Below, one piece after another: positions 24,810 to 33,191 of a stretch of 64,000 bases of DNA (its first letter is position 1; each line of letters opens with the position of its first letter). This stretch comes from Bifidobacterium breve. GTDB taxonomy: Bacteria; Actinomycetota; Thermoleophilia; Solirubrobacterales; Solirubrobacteraceae. The DNA is taken from assembly GCA_945881845.1 (NCBI GenBank), contig CAMCVN010000006.1:1-64000 (forward strand), read 5' to 3'. Position numbers and translations under genes: made by a program. The notes under the pieces are model-generated. The model saw nothing but the letters and a program-made list of their open reading frames with translations. It made no database searches and was not told where the DNA came from.

Positions 24810-26408
24810 TCAGATACGAAGCACGCCGCCAGGCTGGCGGACAATTGGGGCGTTCAGGACCGCCGACAGCGACATTCCGAGCGTGTTGCGCGTGTCGGTC
24901 GGGTCGATCAGTCCATCGTCGCGAAGGTCGGACGTCAGGTAGTAGGAGTGATAGGTGGCCTCGAAGTAGGCGGTCACCTCCTCTGTAATCAGAGCGATCT
25001 CTTCGGGAGACGGATCCTCGCCACGCCGACGCATCGCCGCGACCCGCACCTGCGTCATTGTGTCGGCCGCCTGCTCGGGACCCATGATCGAGGATCGCGA
25101 GTTGGGCCAGGCGTAGATGAATCGTGGATCCCATGTCCTTCCGGCCATCGCGTAGTTGCCGGCGCCCTGCGAGGCATGACAGAGCACCGACAGCTTCGGA
25201 ACCGTGACATTTGCCTGAACCATCAACATCTTTGCGCCATCCTTCGTAATACCACGGCGCTCGTACTCGCGGCCGACCATGAAGCCGGTCACGTTATGAA
25301 GAAAGATCAGCGGGATCCCGTCGCGATCGCAGAGCTGCATGAAGGTCGCAGCCTTGTTCGCCGCCTCACTGAAGATCACGCCCTGATTGGCAACGATGCC
25401 GACCTTGAACCCCCAGATAAACGCCCACCCGGTGACCATTGTCTCTCCGTAGGCGGGCTTGAACTCGTGGAACATGCTCCCGTCGACGATGCGCGCTATC
25501 ACCTCGCGCATTTCGAACTGCTTCTTAATGTCGTCAGGAATGATCCCGTAAAGCTCGTCGGGATCATGGAACGGGTCCTCCGGAACTCGGCGGTCGTTGT
25601 CAGACTTTTCCCGCCGCGACCAGAGACCGACGATGTCTCGCGCCAGACTGAGCGCTTCCTGCTCCGAATCGACCGCGTAATCGGCTACCCCTGACACCGA
25701 CGTGTGCATGTCGGCGCCGCCGAGCTCCTCGGTTGTGTTCTCTTCGCCGGTAGCGGCCTTAACGAGCGGCGGACCGGCCAGGAAGACGCAGCCGCGCTCG
25801 CGCACCATGATCGTCTGATCGCAGAGAGTCGGCGTGTACGCGGCGCCAGCGGTGCAGTAGCCGAAGACAACTGCCAGCTGCTCGATCCCACGGGCGCTCA
25901 AGTGGCACTGCTGCTGGAAGATGTGGCCAGCAGTTGAGTAGATCTCATCCTGCAGATTGAGATTGGCGCCGCCCGAGTCCAGCATGTGGATGACCGGCAG
26001 GTGGTTCTCAAGCGCGATCTCCAGGGCTCTGATGATCTTGCGCGTAGTGATTGGGTACCAAGCTCCTCCCTTGAGAGAGCTGTCATTGGCGATCACCATC
26101 ACCTCGCGGCCGCTGACAACGCCGACGCCGGTCACAAGCAGAGCCTGCGGAGCCTCACCGTCGTAGTGACGATTGGCGGCCAGCGGCATCAGCTCGAGAA
26201 ACGGCGACCCCCGGTCGAGCAGCAGCTCGAGACGCTCGCGAACCGGCAGTTTCTGCTGCTCCGCTAGCCGATCAAGGGCACGCTGGGGCCTGTCAAATCG
26301 AGCGCTGCGGAGCGACTCGCGAAGTTCAGCCGAGAGCTCGAGGTTGTGTTCGCGGTAAGCGCGATAGGTCGGCGACGAGGTGTCAACGTGTGACTCGAGT
26401 CGGTGCAT
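24810..26408 (-). CDS. Acyl-CoA carboxylase carboxyltransferase subunit (MCC/GCC beta-like)
   Basis: 532 residues with both crotonase-like carboxyltransferase lobes. Motifs are MLDSGGANLNLQDEIY, GYCTAGAAYTPTLCDQTIMV, FLHNVTGFMVGREYERRGITKDGAKML and AGNYAMAGRTWDPRFIYAWPNSR. This is closest to methylcrotonyl-/geranyl-CoA carboxylase beta rather than propionyl-CoA carboxylase. It transfers CO2 from biotin to the gamma carbon of an enoyl-CoA. The ATG at 26408 is preferred because AGGAGG stands 7 bases before it. An upstream in-frame start would overlap the biotin-carrier gene. It works with the biotin carrier and biotin carboxylase genes directly upstream. Confidence 0.92.
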   Translation of the reverse strand: MHRLESHVDTSSPTYRAYREHNLELSAELRESLRSARFDRPQRALDRLAEQQKLPVRERLELLLDRGSPFLELMPLAANRHYDGEAPQALLVTGVGVVSGREVMVIANDSSLKGGAWYPITTRKIIRALEIALENHLPVIHMLDSGGANLNLQDEIYSTAGHIFQQQCHLSARGIEQLAVVFGYCTAGAAYTPTLCDQTIMVRERGCVFLAGPPLVKAATGEENTTEELGGADMHTSVSGVADYAVDSEQEALSLARDIVGLWSRREKSDNDRRVPEDPFHDPDELYGIIPDDIKKQFEMREVIARIVDGSMFHEFKPAYGETMVTGWAFIWGFKVGIVANQGVIFSEAANKAATFMQLCDRDGIPLIFLHNVTGFMVGREYERRGITKDGAKMLMVQANVTVPKLSVLCHASQGAGNYAMAGRTWDPRFIYAWPNSRSSIMGPEQAADTMTQVRVAAMRRRGEDPSPEEIALITEEVTAYFEATYHSYYLTSDLRDDGLIDPTDTRNTLGMSLSAVLNAPIVRQPGGVLRI

Positions 26409-26409
26409 T

Positions 26410-26922
26410 TCAGTCCTCCTCAGGCTCGGCGATGAGTTCAAGCGACACTAATGGGGCGCCGCGATCAAAGGTTTCGCCCACTGCCACGAAGACCCGATCG
26501 ACGACCCCGTCGCGCTCGGCGATTATCTCGCTCTGCATCTTCATGCTCTCGATCACTACCAGCGTCTGCCCGGCAGCAACGGCGTCACCCGGTTCGACTC
26601 CGACGTTGATCATTGTCCCCGGCATGGGAGCACTCGCCAGATCACCGCTGAGCGCGGCTGTGGCGAGGTTCTTCTCAGGATCGATCACCGACATCGCCCA
26701 GCAAACCCCGAACCCGTGGAGCCAGACGGTGTCGCCGGAAACGTAGGTCCAGATTCGCTCGGTGCGATCTTCGAGCGTCAGCTCGTACCCATCGCCGGCA
26801 GGCCGCAGACTGCCGTGATAATTACGCCCGTCGATCGTCAATGTGGCGCTGTCGCCATGGCGAGCGACCTCGACTGCGTGGCTACGGTCGCCGTCGAGCC
26901 CAATCTCAAATAGGCGACTCAT
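26410..26922 (-). CDS. Biotin carboxyl carrier protein of acyl-CoA carboxylase
   Basis: 170 residues. The C-terminal 75 residues form a biotinyl domain with VVIESMKMQSEI, biotinylated Lys about 128. The N-terminal part (TLTIDGRNYHGSLRP, WLHGFG) resembles the BT linker domain that joins carboxylase and carrier in MCC/PCC alpha chains. So an alpha chain that is usually one polypeptide is here split into carboxylase plus carrier. The ATG at 26922 overlaps the stop of the carboxylase gene (ATGA). Confidence 0.92.
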   Translation of the reverse strand: MSRLFEIGLDGDRSHAVEVARHGDSATLTIDGRNYHGSLRPAGDGYELTLEDRTERIWTYVSGDTVWLHGFGVCWAMSVIDPEKNLATAALSGDLASAPMPGTMINVGVEPGDAVAAGQTLVVIESMKMQSEIIAERDGVVDRVFVAVGETFDRGAPLVSLELIAEPEED

Positions 26923-28397
26923 GGACGCCACTCACCCATCTCCGCGAGCGGCTCTGGAGCCGCCAAGCGTGGATCAAAGCGCGGGCTCGCCAGCGCCGCC
27001 GCTGCAACCAGGCACCGCTCGAGTTCGGCGTCGAGAGCCCGCGGAGCGAGCTGATCGTGATGCTCGTCGAGAAACCCAGTGTGCGTATCGCCAGCCTTGA
27101 AGTGTGGGTTGGCCAGAACGCGCCCGAGATACGAAGTGTTGGTGATCACTCCCAGCAGCACGGTCGCCGCGAGCGCCGCGCGGAGGCGCTCTATCGCTTC
27201 TTCACGCGTTGCGCCGTGGGCAATGACCTTCGCGATCATCGGGTCGAACGAAGCCGTCACTTCCTGGCCCTCGACTACGCCGTGGTCGATCCGCAGGCCA
27301 TCTCCGGCTGGGAAGCGAACGATGCCGAGCCGACCGGTCGCGGGAAGAAAACCGGCGTCAGCGTCCTCTGCGTAGACGCGCGCCTCGATCGCGTGCCCAT
27401 TGAAATGAACATCCTCCTGGCCGAATCCGAGTGGCTCGCCAGCGGCAATCCGTACTTGCTGCTCAACAATGTCGATCCCGGTGACGGCCTCCGTAACAGG
27501 ATGTTCCACCTGCAGGCGGGTGTTCATTTCGAGGAAGTAGAACCCACCGTCGTCGTCGGCGATCATCTCAACGGTGCCGGCTGACGTGTAGCCGACGGCG
27601 CGCGCTAAATCGATCGCCGTCTGGCCGATCTTTTCGCGCGTCGCTTCGTCGACAACCGGCGACGGCGACTCTTCAATCACCTTCTGGTAACGGCGCTGAA
27701 TTGAACACTCGCGCTCGCCGAGATGAAGAACGGTCCCGTGCGTATCGGCGAGCACCTGAATCTCGATGTGCCGCGGCCGCTCAACGAAGCGCTCCACAAA
27801 GACACGTCCGTCGCCGAAGCTTGCGAGCGCCTCGCTAGAGGCTCGCTCGAACGCCTCGCGGCAGGCGTCGGCGTCAACCGCCGTGCGCATCCCCTTGCCA
27901 CCCCCGCCTGCACTGGCCTTCAGCAATACCGGATAGCCGATCTGATCAGCAACGGCGATCGCCTCCTCGACGTCGGCGACTGCATCCTCGGAGCCAGGAA
28001 GAGTCGGCACTCCCGCAGCCTTCGCCAAGCGCTTTGACTCAATCTTGTCGCCCATCGCTCGCATCGCGTCGGGCGGCGGACCGATAAAAAGGATGCCTGC
28101 CGCGGCCAGCGCCTCTGCGAAGTCAGCGTTCTCGGAAAGAAAGCCGAAGCCAGGGTGGACTGCCTCGGCGCCGCTCTCTGCGCAGGCGGCGATGATCGCT
28201 TCCGAATCAAGATATGCGCCTACCGGCGTTTCGCCAAAGAGCTCGACTGCCTCGTCGGCCTCCCGAACCGCCCTTCCGTCCGCGTCTAGAGCGTGGTAGA
28301 CCGCCACGCTTTCGATCTCCATCCGGCGAAGAGTGCGGATGATCCTCACGGCAATCTCGCCCCGGTTGGCAACCAGAACCTTCGAAGGCAGACTCAC
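26919..28397 (-). CDS. Biotin carboxylase subunit of acyl-CoA carboxylase
   Basis: 492 residues, the size of a free biotin carboxylase with no biotin domain. VLVANRGEIAVRIIRTLRRM, VHPGFGFLSENADF, KASAGGGGKGMR (ATP-grasp glycine loop), ECSIQRRYQKVIEESPS and EMNTRLQVEHPVTE are all present. It carboxylates biotin on the carrier encoded just downstream using ATP and bicarbonate. The start is the GTG at 28397 overlapping the AtuA-like stop (GTGA). Upstream in-frame codons would extend into that gene. Confidence 0.93.
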   Translation of the reverse strand: MSLPSKVLVANRGEIAVRIIRTLRRMEIESVAVYHALDADGRAVREADEAVELFGETPVGAYLDSEAIIAACAESGAEAVHPGFGFLSENADFAEALAAAGILFIGPPPDAMRAMGDKIESKRLAKAAGVPTLPGSEDAVADVEEAIAVADQIGYPVLLKASAGGGGKGMRTAVDADACREAFERASSEALASFGDGRVFVERFVERPRHIEIQVLADTHGTVLHLGERECSIQRRYQKVIEESPSPVVDEATREKIGQTAIDLARAVGYTSAGTVEMIADDDGGFYFLEMNTRLQVEHPVTEAVTGIDIVEQQVRIAAGEPLGFGQEDVHFNGHAIEARVYAEDADAGFLPATGRLGIVRFPAGDGLRIDHGVVEGQEVTASFDPMIAKVIAHGATREEAIERLRAALAATVLLGVITNTSYLGRVLANPHFKAGDTHTGFLDEHHDQLAPRALDAELERCLVAAAALASPRFDPRLAAPEPLAEMGEWRP

Positions 28398-30205
28398 GCG
28401 CCGGCTACCGGGGAGGCCGCGTGGAGCAGGTCCAGCTCCCACTCTGCGGGTACCACGATCGGAAGTTCGAGCAGCATCGCCGCAAAGCTCTTCCCCTGAG
28501 GGTCGTAGCGGAGCGTCGAAGTGCCGCCGGTTCCGCCGAGAGCGCCCTCGAGGACGAAGTTCAATGCCGACATCCCCGGAATCTCCCAGCGATGGACGGC
28601 GCCGGTCACGTAATGATCAAAGTAGTCGGCGACGCGCGCGGTGGTCAGCTGCGACGCGATGACCTCGGCGAACTCTGGCCGCCGGGCGATCACGCCGATA
28701 TTTGAGTTGTCGCCCTTGTCGCCGCTGCGAGCGTACGCGAGGCGCCTGAGGATCACGCTGACTCCACGCTCCGGAAGATTGGGCTCGCCGTCGGGCAGCT
28801 CGGGCGTACCGAACTCAAGCCCTGATTTGCCTGGCAGGATCGCGACCTCAAGCGGCTCGCCATCACTGATGACGGTGACGGGAACGGAATCCTTCTCAAC
28901 CAACAGGTGGAAGACCTCAATCGAAGGCGCGACGCGCGGGCGTCCGCCAAAGAAGCCTGTCATTCCCTGCGCCACCAATGCCATCGGCGCGTACTCGACG
29001 GCGAAAGTCTCAAGCGCCGCCTTCTCCTCGTGGCGGACCCCAATCTTGACGACTGCCTCATGGGCGGCGTCCTGTCGATGATCCGGGCCATATGTGTCGC
29101 CAGCTCCGATCACCTCGATCGAAGCCTCGGTTAGCGGCGAGAAGCCGGCCTTGGCGATCAGCGTTTGGGTCCGCTCGACCAGCGCCTCGGCGACGCGCCG
29201 AGCCTTGGCGCCGGCATCAATGCCACTGAACATTGCCGTAGTCATGCAGCGGTAGCCGTTGGAGTGGGTCGCGGTGACTTTGTAGGTCGAAGGCGGCTGG
29301 CTGCCTCTGGCACCGGATACGTGCACGCGATTCTCGCCTACCTGCTTGAGGTTCACATTGCGCCAATCGCAGAGCACATCCGGCATCACGTACGCCCCGG
29401 GGTCGCCGATCTCGTAGACGATCTGTTCGGCCACTGTTGCGGTTGAAACGAGCCCGCCGCTACCGGCCGGTTTTGTAATCACGGCGGTGCCGTCGGGGTG
29501 GCATTCAGCGATCGGAAAGCCCATGTCGCTCCAGCCGGGCACCGATTCCCAATCGGTGAAGTTGCCGCCGGTGCACTGCGGGCCGCACTCGACAACATGT
29601 CCGGCGAGGGTCCCGGCCGAGAGCAGGTCGTAATCGGTGTCTGACCAGCCAAACTCGTGCAGCAGCGGCCCGAGCGCGGCGGCGGAATCTACGCTGCGCC
29701 CGGTGACAACGATGTCGGCACCGGCCGCGAGCGCTGCAGCGATCGGACGTGCGCCAAGGTAGGCATTCATCGTCATCGGCGACGCCGGGAGTGGCACACC
29801 GGTGAACATGTCGGCAGCCCCGGCTGCCAGCAGGCCGTCCAACTGCGGCATCAGATCGTCCCCCGTAACGGCGGCGACCTTGATCGGCACTCCCGCCTCC
29901 TCGGCTGCCTCGCGGAAGGCAGCGGCACAGGCTTCCGGATTGAGCGCTCCAGCGTTCGTAATTACTTTGATTCCGCGTGCGTGAATGTCCTTCAGTCGCG
30001 GCGCGATAACGCGAATGGCGTCGGGAACGAAGCCACCAGCGGGGTCCTTGGCACGTGCTCGCGCGAGCAGCGCCATCGTGATCTCGGAGAGGTAGTCGGA
30101 GATCAGGTAGTCAATCTCGGCGCCGTCAAGCAGCTGGTCAACAGCGGTGCTCGTGTCGCCCCAGAATGCTGCCCAGCAGCCCAATCTAACGGGATTCTTA
30201 GCCAT
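28394..30205 (-). CDS. AtuA-like protein (DUF1446, acyclic terpene utilisation family)
   Basis: 603 residues. The DUF1446 core holds YLISDYLSEITMALLARARAKDP, NAGALNPEACAAAF and TGRSVDSAAALGPLLHEFGW. A C-terminal segment has LAYARSGDKGDNSNIGVIARRPE, the typical AtuA C-terminal (ferredoxin-like) domain fused in one chain. AtuA is needed for growth on citronellol/geraniol in Pseudomonas, but its biochemical role is unsettled. Relatives accompany acyl-CoA carboxylases in many bacteria. It is the first gene of a five-gene operon whose probable leaderless promoter contains a dyad likely bound by the divergent TetR protein. Confidence 0.9.
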   Translation of the reverse strand: MAKNPVRLGCWAAFWGDTSTAVDQLLDGAEIDYLISDYLSEITMALLARARAKDPAGGFVPDAIRVIAPRLKDIHARGIKVITNAGALNPEACAAAFREAAEEAGVPIKVAAVTGDDLMPQLDGLLAAGAADMFTGVPLPASPMTMNAYLGARPIAAALAAGADIVVTGRSVDSAAALGPLLHEFGWSDTDYDLLSAGTLAGHVVECGPQCTGGNFTDWESVPGWSDMGFPIAECHPDGTAVITKPAGSGGLVSTATVAEQIVYEIGDPGAYVMPDVLCDWRNVNLKQVGENRVHVSGARGSQPPSTYKVTATHSNGYRCMTTAMFSGIDAGAKARRVAEALVERTQTLIAKAGFSPLTEASIEVIGAGDTYGPDHRQDAAHEAVVKIGVRHEEKAALETFAVEYAPMALVAQGMTGFFGGRPRVAPSIEVFHLLVEKDSVPVTVISDGEPLEVAILPGKSGLEFGTPELPDGEPNLPERGVSVILRRLAYARSGDKGDNSNIGVIARRPEFAEVIASQLTTARVADYFDHYVTGAVHRWEIPGMSALNFVLEGALGGTGGTSTLRYDPQGKSFAAMLLELPIVVPAEWELDLLHAASPVAGA

Positions 30206-30241
30206 GCGGGGAAGTTAAATACATGTTTAGTTGAAAGTCAA
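30206..30241 (-). promoter_or_regulatory. Promoter/operator of the AtuA-carboxylase operon
   Basis: On the minus strand, TTGACT (30236-30241) is an 18-base spacer away from TAACTT (30212-30217), which lies exactly at -12 to -7 from the ATG at 30205. This fits a leaderless -35/-10 promoter. Between them is an AT-rich sequence with the short dyad ACATGT flanked by TAAA/TTTA, unusual in this GC-rich region. It is a candidate operator for the divergent TetR gene. Confidence 0.5.
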
Positions 30242-30267
30242 GTCCCAGCCTGCGACGATCGTGCCCG

Positions 30268-30897
30268 ATGGCTGTCCGAAGCGCCGAGGTTACAAGGGAG
30301 AAACTGCTCCGAGCGGCGCATGAGCTGTTGGTCGAGAGCCCCGACCGCACTTCGACGGTCAGCGAGATCTGTTCCCGAGCGGATGTCAACGTGGCGATGG
30401 TGAAGTACTGCTTCGGTGGCAAGGACGCGATGCTCGACGCGCTCCTAGAGCAGGTCTTGGCGGGGCTGACGAAGGAGGTCGAAGGGCTTTACGGCATCGA
30501 CCTTCCGCCTGACCAGAAGCTCCGCCGGCACGTCGGCGAGATCGTCCGCAACTACGTGCGCTATCCATACGTCAATCGACTGATGAACGTGCGATTGATG
30601 CGTTCGGATCCGGCCGCAGTGAACCAGATCAGCCGCAGCTTCGCGATCCCTGCGCGTGACTGGTACGCGCTGCTGCTCGAGGAGGGCGAAAGGGAGCAAG
30701 GGTGGCCGAAGCTCGACCCGACGCTGTTCTTCTTCTCAGTCGTCGGGCTGTGTGAGTTTCTATTCGCCGCGCAGCCGCTGCTCGAGCTCTCGTTCGACCG
30801 CCGCCTCGATGATCAGCTGGTCGACGACTTTGCCAATCAAGTGGCCGACTTGATCATCAGTGGCGTGCGAGGCGCAGGTTCATCTGACGCCGCTTGA
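30268..30897 (+). CDS. TetR-family regulator divergent from AtuA operon
   Basis: 209 residues. The N-terminal helix-turn-helix (REKLLRAAHELLVESPDRTSTVSEICSRADVNVAMVKYCFGGKDAMLDALL) is typical of TetR proteins, followed by a helical ligand-binding domain. The substitution YCFGGKD for the usual YYHFGSKE is mild. It shares a 62-base promoter region with the AtuA-like gene, so it most likely represses that operon and is released by a CoA ester or terpenoid/branched acid. It ends 7 bases before the converging MmgE/PrpD gene. Confidence 0.9.
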   Translation: MAVRSAEVTREKLLRAAHELLVESPDRTSTVSEICSRADVNVAMVKYCFGGKDAMLDALLEQVLAGLTKEVEGLYGIDLPPDQKLRRHVGEIVRNYVRYPYVNRLMNVRLMRSDPAAVNQISRSFAIPARDWYALLLEEGEREQGWPKLDPTLFFFSVVGLCEFLFAAQPLLELSFDRRLDDQLVDDFANQVADLIISGVRGAGSSDAA

Positions 30898-30904
30898 GCG
30901 CGCC

Positions 30905-32251
30905 CTAGTTCAGAGTTGCGGCTACGAGCGGCTTCACGTTCTCAAGCTCGAGCACGCCGTCTACCACCTGAACCAACTGGTTGAGACGAGCAGCGTCAAC
31001 AGCCATCTCGGGAAGCATCGCCCCAGCGTTCTCAACAACGCCCGCCCAATCCCAGCCGTAGGTCGAGGCGTCGGGGATTATCTCGCCAACTAGCGTTCTG
31101 CCGTCCGAGGTATCGACCTCGACTCTCGCCGCGAGGTTCACAAGCGTCTCGTCGCCGATTACCTCCGTCACCCCGACCAGCCGCATGATCGTCTCGTCAT
31201 CGAACTCCTGCAGGCCGGCAAGTGTCGCCTCGCCATTCTTGAGCGTCATCGCGACGCAGAACTCGGCGCTCATCAGCGTCGCACCGACATCGCCAAACGG
31301 TCCGCTGTTGACAGTCCCCGGGTAGCTACGGTCTGCCGGATTGAGATAACAACGGATCGCAGTGGCCTGATCGGCCGAAAGATCATCCTTGGCGAGCATG
31401 TCGAGCACGATCTGGACTGGACTCTGCGTGATCGCGCAGACCGGATAGGACTTGTAGGTCACGTCCATGATCCTCCAACGATCGCCGAGCTCCCAGTCGC
31501 TGCCGACGCCGTCACCCTCGCCACCGAACGCTCGGGCGAATCCAGCAGCGCCTTCGTACCAGTTCGGCGCGCCCTTTAGTCCGCCCGCAGCCATCCGCGC
31601 GGCGATCACTCCGTTGCTGGCAGCCATCCCGAGGTGGAGCCGATATTCGGCCGAGCCGTCGATCCAAGTCTGGTTGAGACCTCCGGAGGAGCTCGACGCG
31701 ATCGCGATCGCGGCAGCAGTTTGGTCTGCGTCCAGGCCTAGGACGACCGAGCTGGCAGCTGCCGCACCGAGCGTCCCGAAGACCGGCGATGAGCGAAACC
31801 CGAGCGCGGTCGTGTTCGCTGCAAGGCGTTCGCCAACAGCGGCGGCAACCTCGGCGCCGGCGACAACTGCTCGCGCAAGAGTTGCGCCGTCTGCTCCGGT
31901 CTCTTCGGCTAGAGCCAGCGCAGCAGGGACGACCGCTGATCCAACGTGCGTCTTTGCGGGGAAGTGAGTGTCGTCCTGAGCCCGAGCGTGCATCAACGAA
32001 CCGTTTGCCAGCGCTGCGTACTCGGCACTAACGCGGGCGCCATCGCAAAGCACGGTCGCTGGGCCGGTCGGCTGCCCGCGAACGATCGTCCACATCGGCT
32101 CGCCGACGGAATGCGCTCCCATCGCGCAGGCCAAATTGTGAAGCAGGTTGGTGCGGAACTTCTGGGCGACTTCAGGTTGCAGTTCGCTGGAACCGATCTC
32201 GGCAGCGAAACTGCCAAGCACCTGGCCCACGGGAATGGTTACGTCGGTCAT
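30905..32251 (-). CDS. MmgE/PrpD-family protein
   Basis: 448 residues, the usual length for this family. FRTNLLHNLACAMGAHSVGEP, NGSLMHARAQDDTHFPAKTHVGSAVVPAALALAEETGADG and YKSYPVCAITQSPVQIVLDML match the MmgE/PrpD fold. Known members are 2-methylcitrate dehydratase, cis-aconitate decarboxylase and immunoresponsive gene 1, all acting on small carboxylic acids. It overlaps by 4 bases the E2 gene of a 2-oxoacid dehydrogenase operon and is its last gene, so its substrate may be a precursor or product of the 2-oxo acid. Confidence 0.9.
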   Translation of the reverse strand: MTDVTIPVGQVLGSFAAEIGSSELQPEVAQKFRTNLLHNLACAMGAHSVGEPMWTIVRGQPTGPATVLCDGARVSAEYAALANGSLMHARAQDDTHFPAKTHVGSAVVPAALALAEETGADGATLARAVVAGAEVAAAVGERLAANTTALGFRSSPVFGTLGAAAASSVVLGLDADQTAAAIAIASSSSGGLNQTWIDGSAEYRLHLGMAASNGVIAARMAAGGLKGAPNWYEGAAGFARAFGGEGDGVGSDWELGDRWRIMDVTYKSYPVCAITQSPVQIVLDMLAKDDLSADQATAIRCYLNPADRSYPGTVNSGPFGDVGATLMSAEFCVAMTLKNGEATLAGLQEFDDETIMRLVGVTEVIGDETLVNLAARVEVDTSDGRTLVGEIIPDASTYGWDWAGVVENAGAMLPEMAVDAARLNQLVQVVDGVLELENVKPLVAATLN

Positions 32252-32958
32252 TTCGCAGCGTCCTTCGTCGTTGAATTGCCTGATTCGAGCCTCGCCGGCT
32301 CACCTAGGCCTTCACACACCGTCGCCAAGAACGGGGCAGCTTCTGCCCCTGTCAGCACGCGGTGGTCGCAGCCCATCGTCATTCGCACCCGCGTGCGACC
32401 GTCGCTCCCTTCAGCGCCGGCTCCGATGCCGAGAATCGCCGCTTGGGGTGGATTGATCAAGGGATCGAAGTCCTCGATCCCGAACATTCCAAGGTTCGAA
32501 AGCGTAAATGTCGAATCAGCCAGCATCTCGCGGGTCATCTTGCGGGCAGCTGCCAGCTCTGCTGCAGCGCGCACATTGACGGCGATCTCCTCAACGCTGC
32601 TGACGTCAGCGTCATAGATCGCCGGCACTACGAGCCCGCCCTCTACGGCGATCGCAACGCCAACGTTGACTCGGGAGTGGATCAGAACGGCATCGTCCTC
32701 CCATGATGCGTTGACGTTGAGGTGCTCACGAAGAGCCAGCGCGACAGCCTTGACGATGTAGTCGTTGATCGACGGGATTGGCCCATCGCTAGCTTCGCGA
32801 AGCTGCTTGCGAAGGACAAGAAGGTCGGTTATATCTGCCGAACGGCGCAGATAGAACGCTGGGACGGCACCAGCTTCGATCATGCGGCGGGCCATCGCGC
32901 GTCGCGCAACTCCCATCCGCGGGGCCTCCGACTCGCCGCGGCCTGAGGCTGCGCTCAT
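32248..32958 (-). CDS. 2-oxoacid dehydrogenase E2, catalytic domain only
   Basis: 236 residues. It contains only the acyltransferase core: GVARRAMARRMIEAGAVPAFYLRRSADITDL, then INDYIVKAVALALREHLNVNASW, VNVGVAIAVEGGLVVPAIYDAD and FTLSNLGMFG. The lipoyl domain is a separate gene directly upstream and no peripheral-subunit-binding domain is visible. The active-site motif reads D-H199-R-V-L-T203-G instead of H-x-x-x-D-G, so the usual Asp is Thr. The catalytic His remains. It overlaps its neighbours by 4 bases on both sides. The complex would have an unusual split E2 architecture. Confidence 0.86.
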   Translation of the reverse strand: MSAASGRGESEAPRMGVARRAMARRMIEAGAVPAFYLRRSADITDLLVLRKQLREASDGPIPSINDYIVKAVALALREHLNVNASWEDDAVLIHSRVNVGVAIAVEGGLVVPAIYDADVSSVEEIAVNVRAAAELAAARKMTREMLADSTFTLSNLGMFGIEDFDPLINPPQAAILGIGAGAEGSDGRTRVRMTMGCDHRVLTGAEAAPFLATVCEGLGEPARLESGNSTTKDAAK

Positions 32959-33188
32959 GAGCTCAGGACAACAAGAATCTGGTCAACCGGGATGATGTCA
33001 TCCTGCGCGACGAGGATCTCCTCAACGGTCCCACCGGAGGGAGCAACAATGTCCATGTTGGCCTTGTCGGTTGCGATCTCGAGCAGCACGTCGCCTTCGG
33101 CAACTGTGTCGCCAACGGCAACTGCGATCTCCACGACCTCGACCTCTTCAAAGCCTGCCGGGTCCTCAATCTTGACCTCTACGCGCAT
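32955..33188 (-). CDS. Free-standing lipoyl domain protein
   Basis: 77 residues forming a single lipoyl/biotinyl domain. The lipoylation site is ATDKANMDI, Lys42. It starts with a beta strand (MRVEVKIEDP) and ends right after the domain. The D-K-A context means lipoyl, not biotin. It would act as the swinging arm between E1 and the separate E2 core encoded by the next gene, which it overlaps. E1 beta is 3 bases upstream. Alternatively it could serve as a mobile acyl carrier like GcvH. Confidence 0.88.
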   Translation of the reverse strand: MRVEVKIEDPAGFEEVEVVEIAVAVGDTVAEGDVLLEIATDKANMDIVAPSGGTVEEILVAQDDIIPVDQILVVLSS

Positions 33189-33191
33189 TCT

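Noticed and set aside
24426-25694. Plus-strand 422-residue open frame opposite the crotonase and carboxyltransferase genes
   Set aside because: It lies wholly over two well-conserved genes, its translation is Arg/His/Asp-rich with no family motif, and long antisense frames are expected at this GC content.
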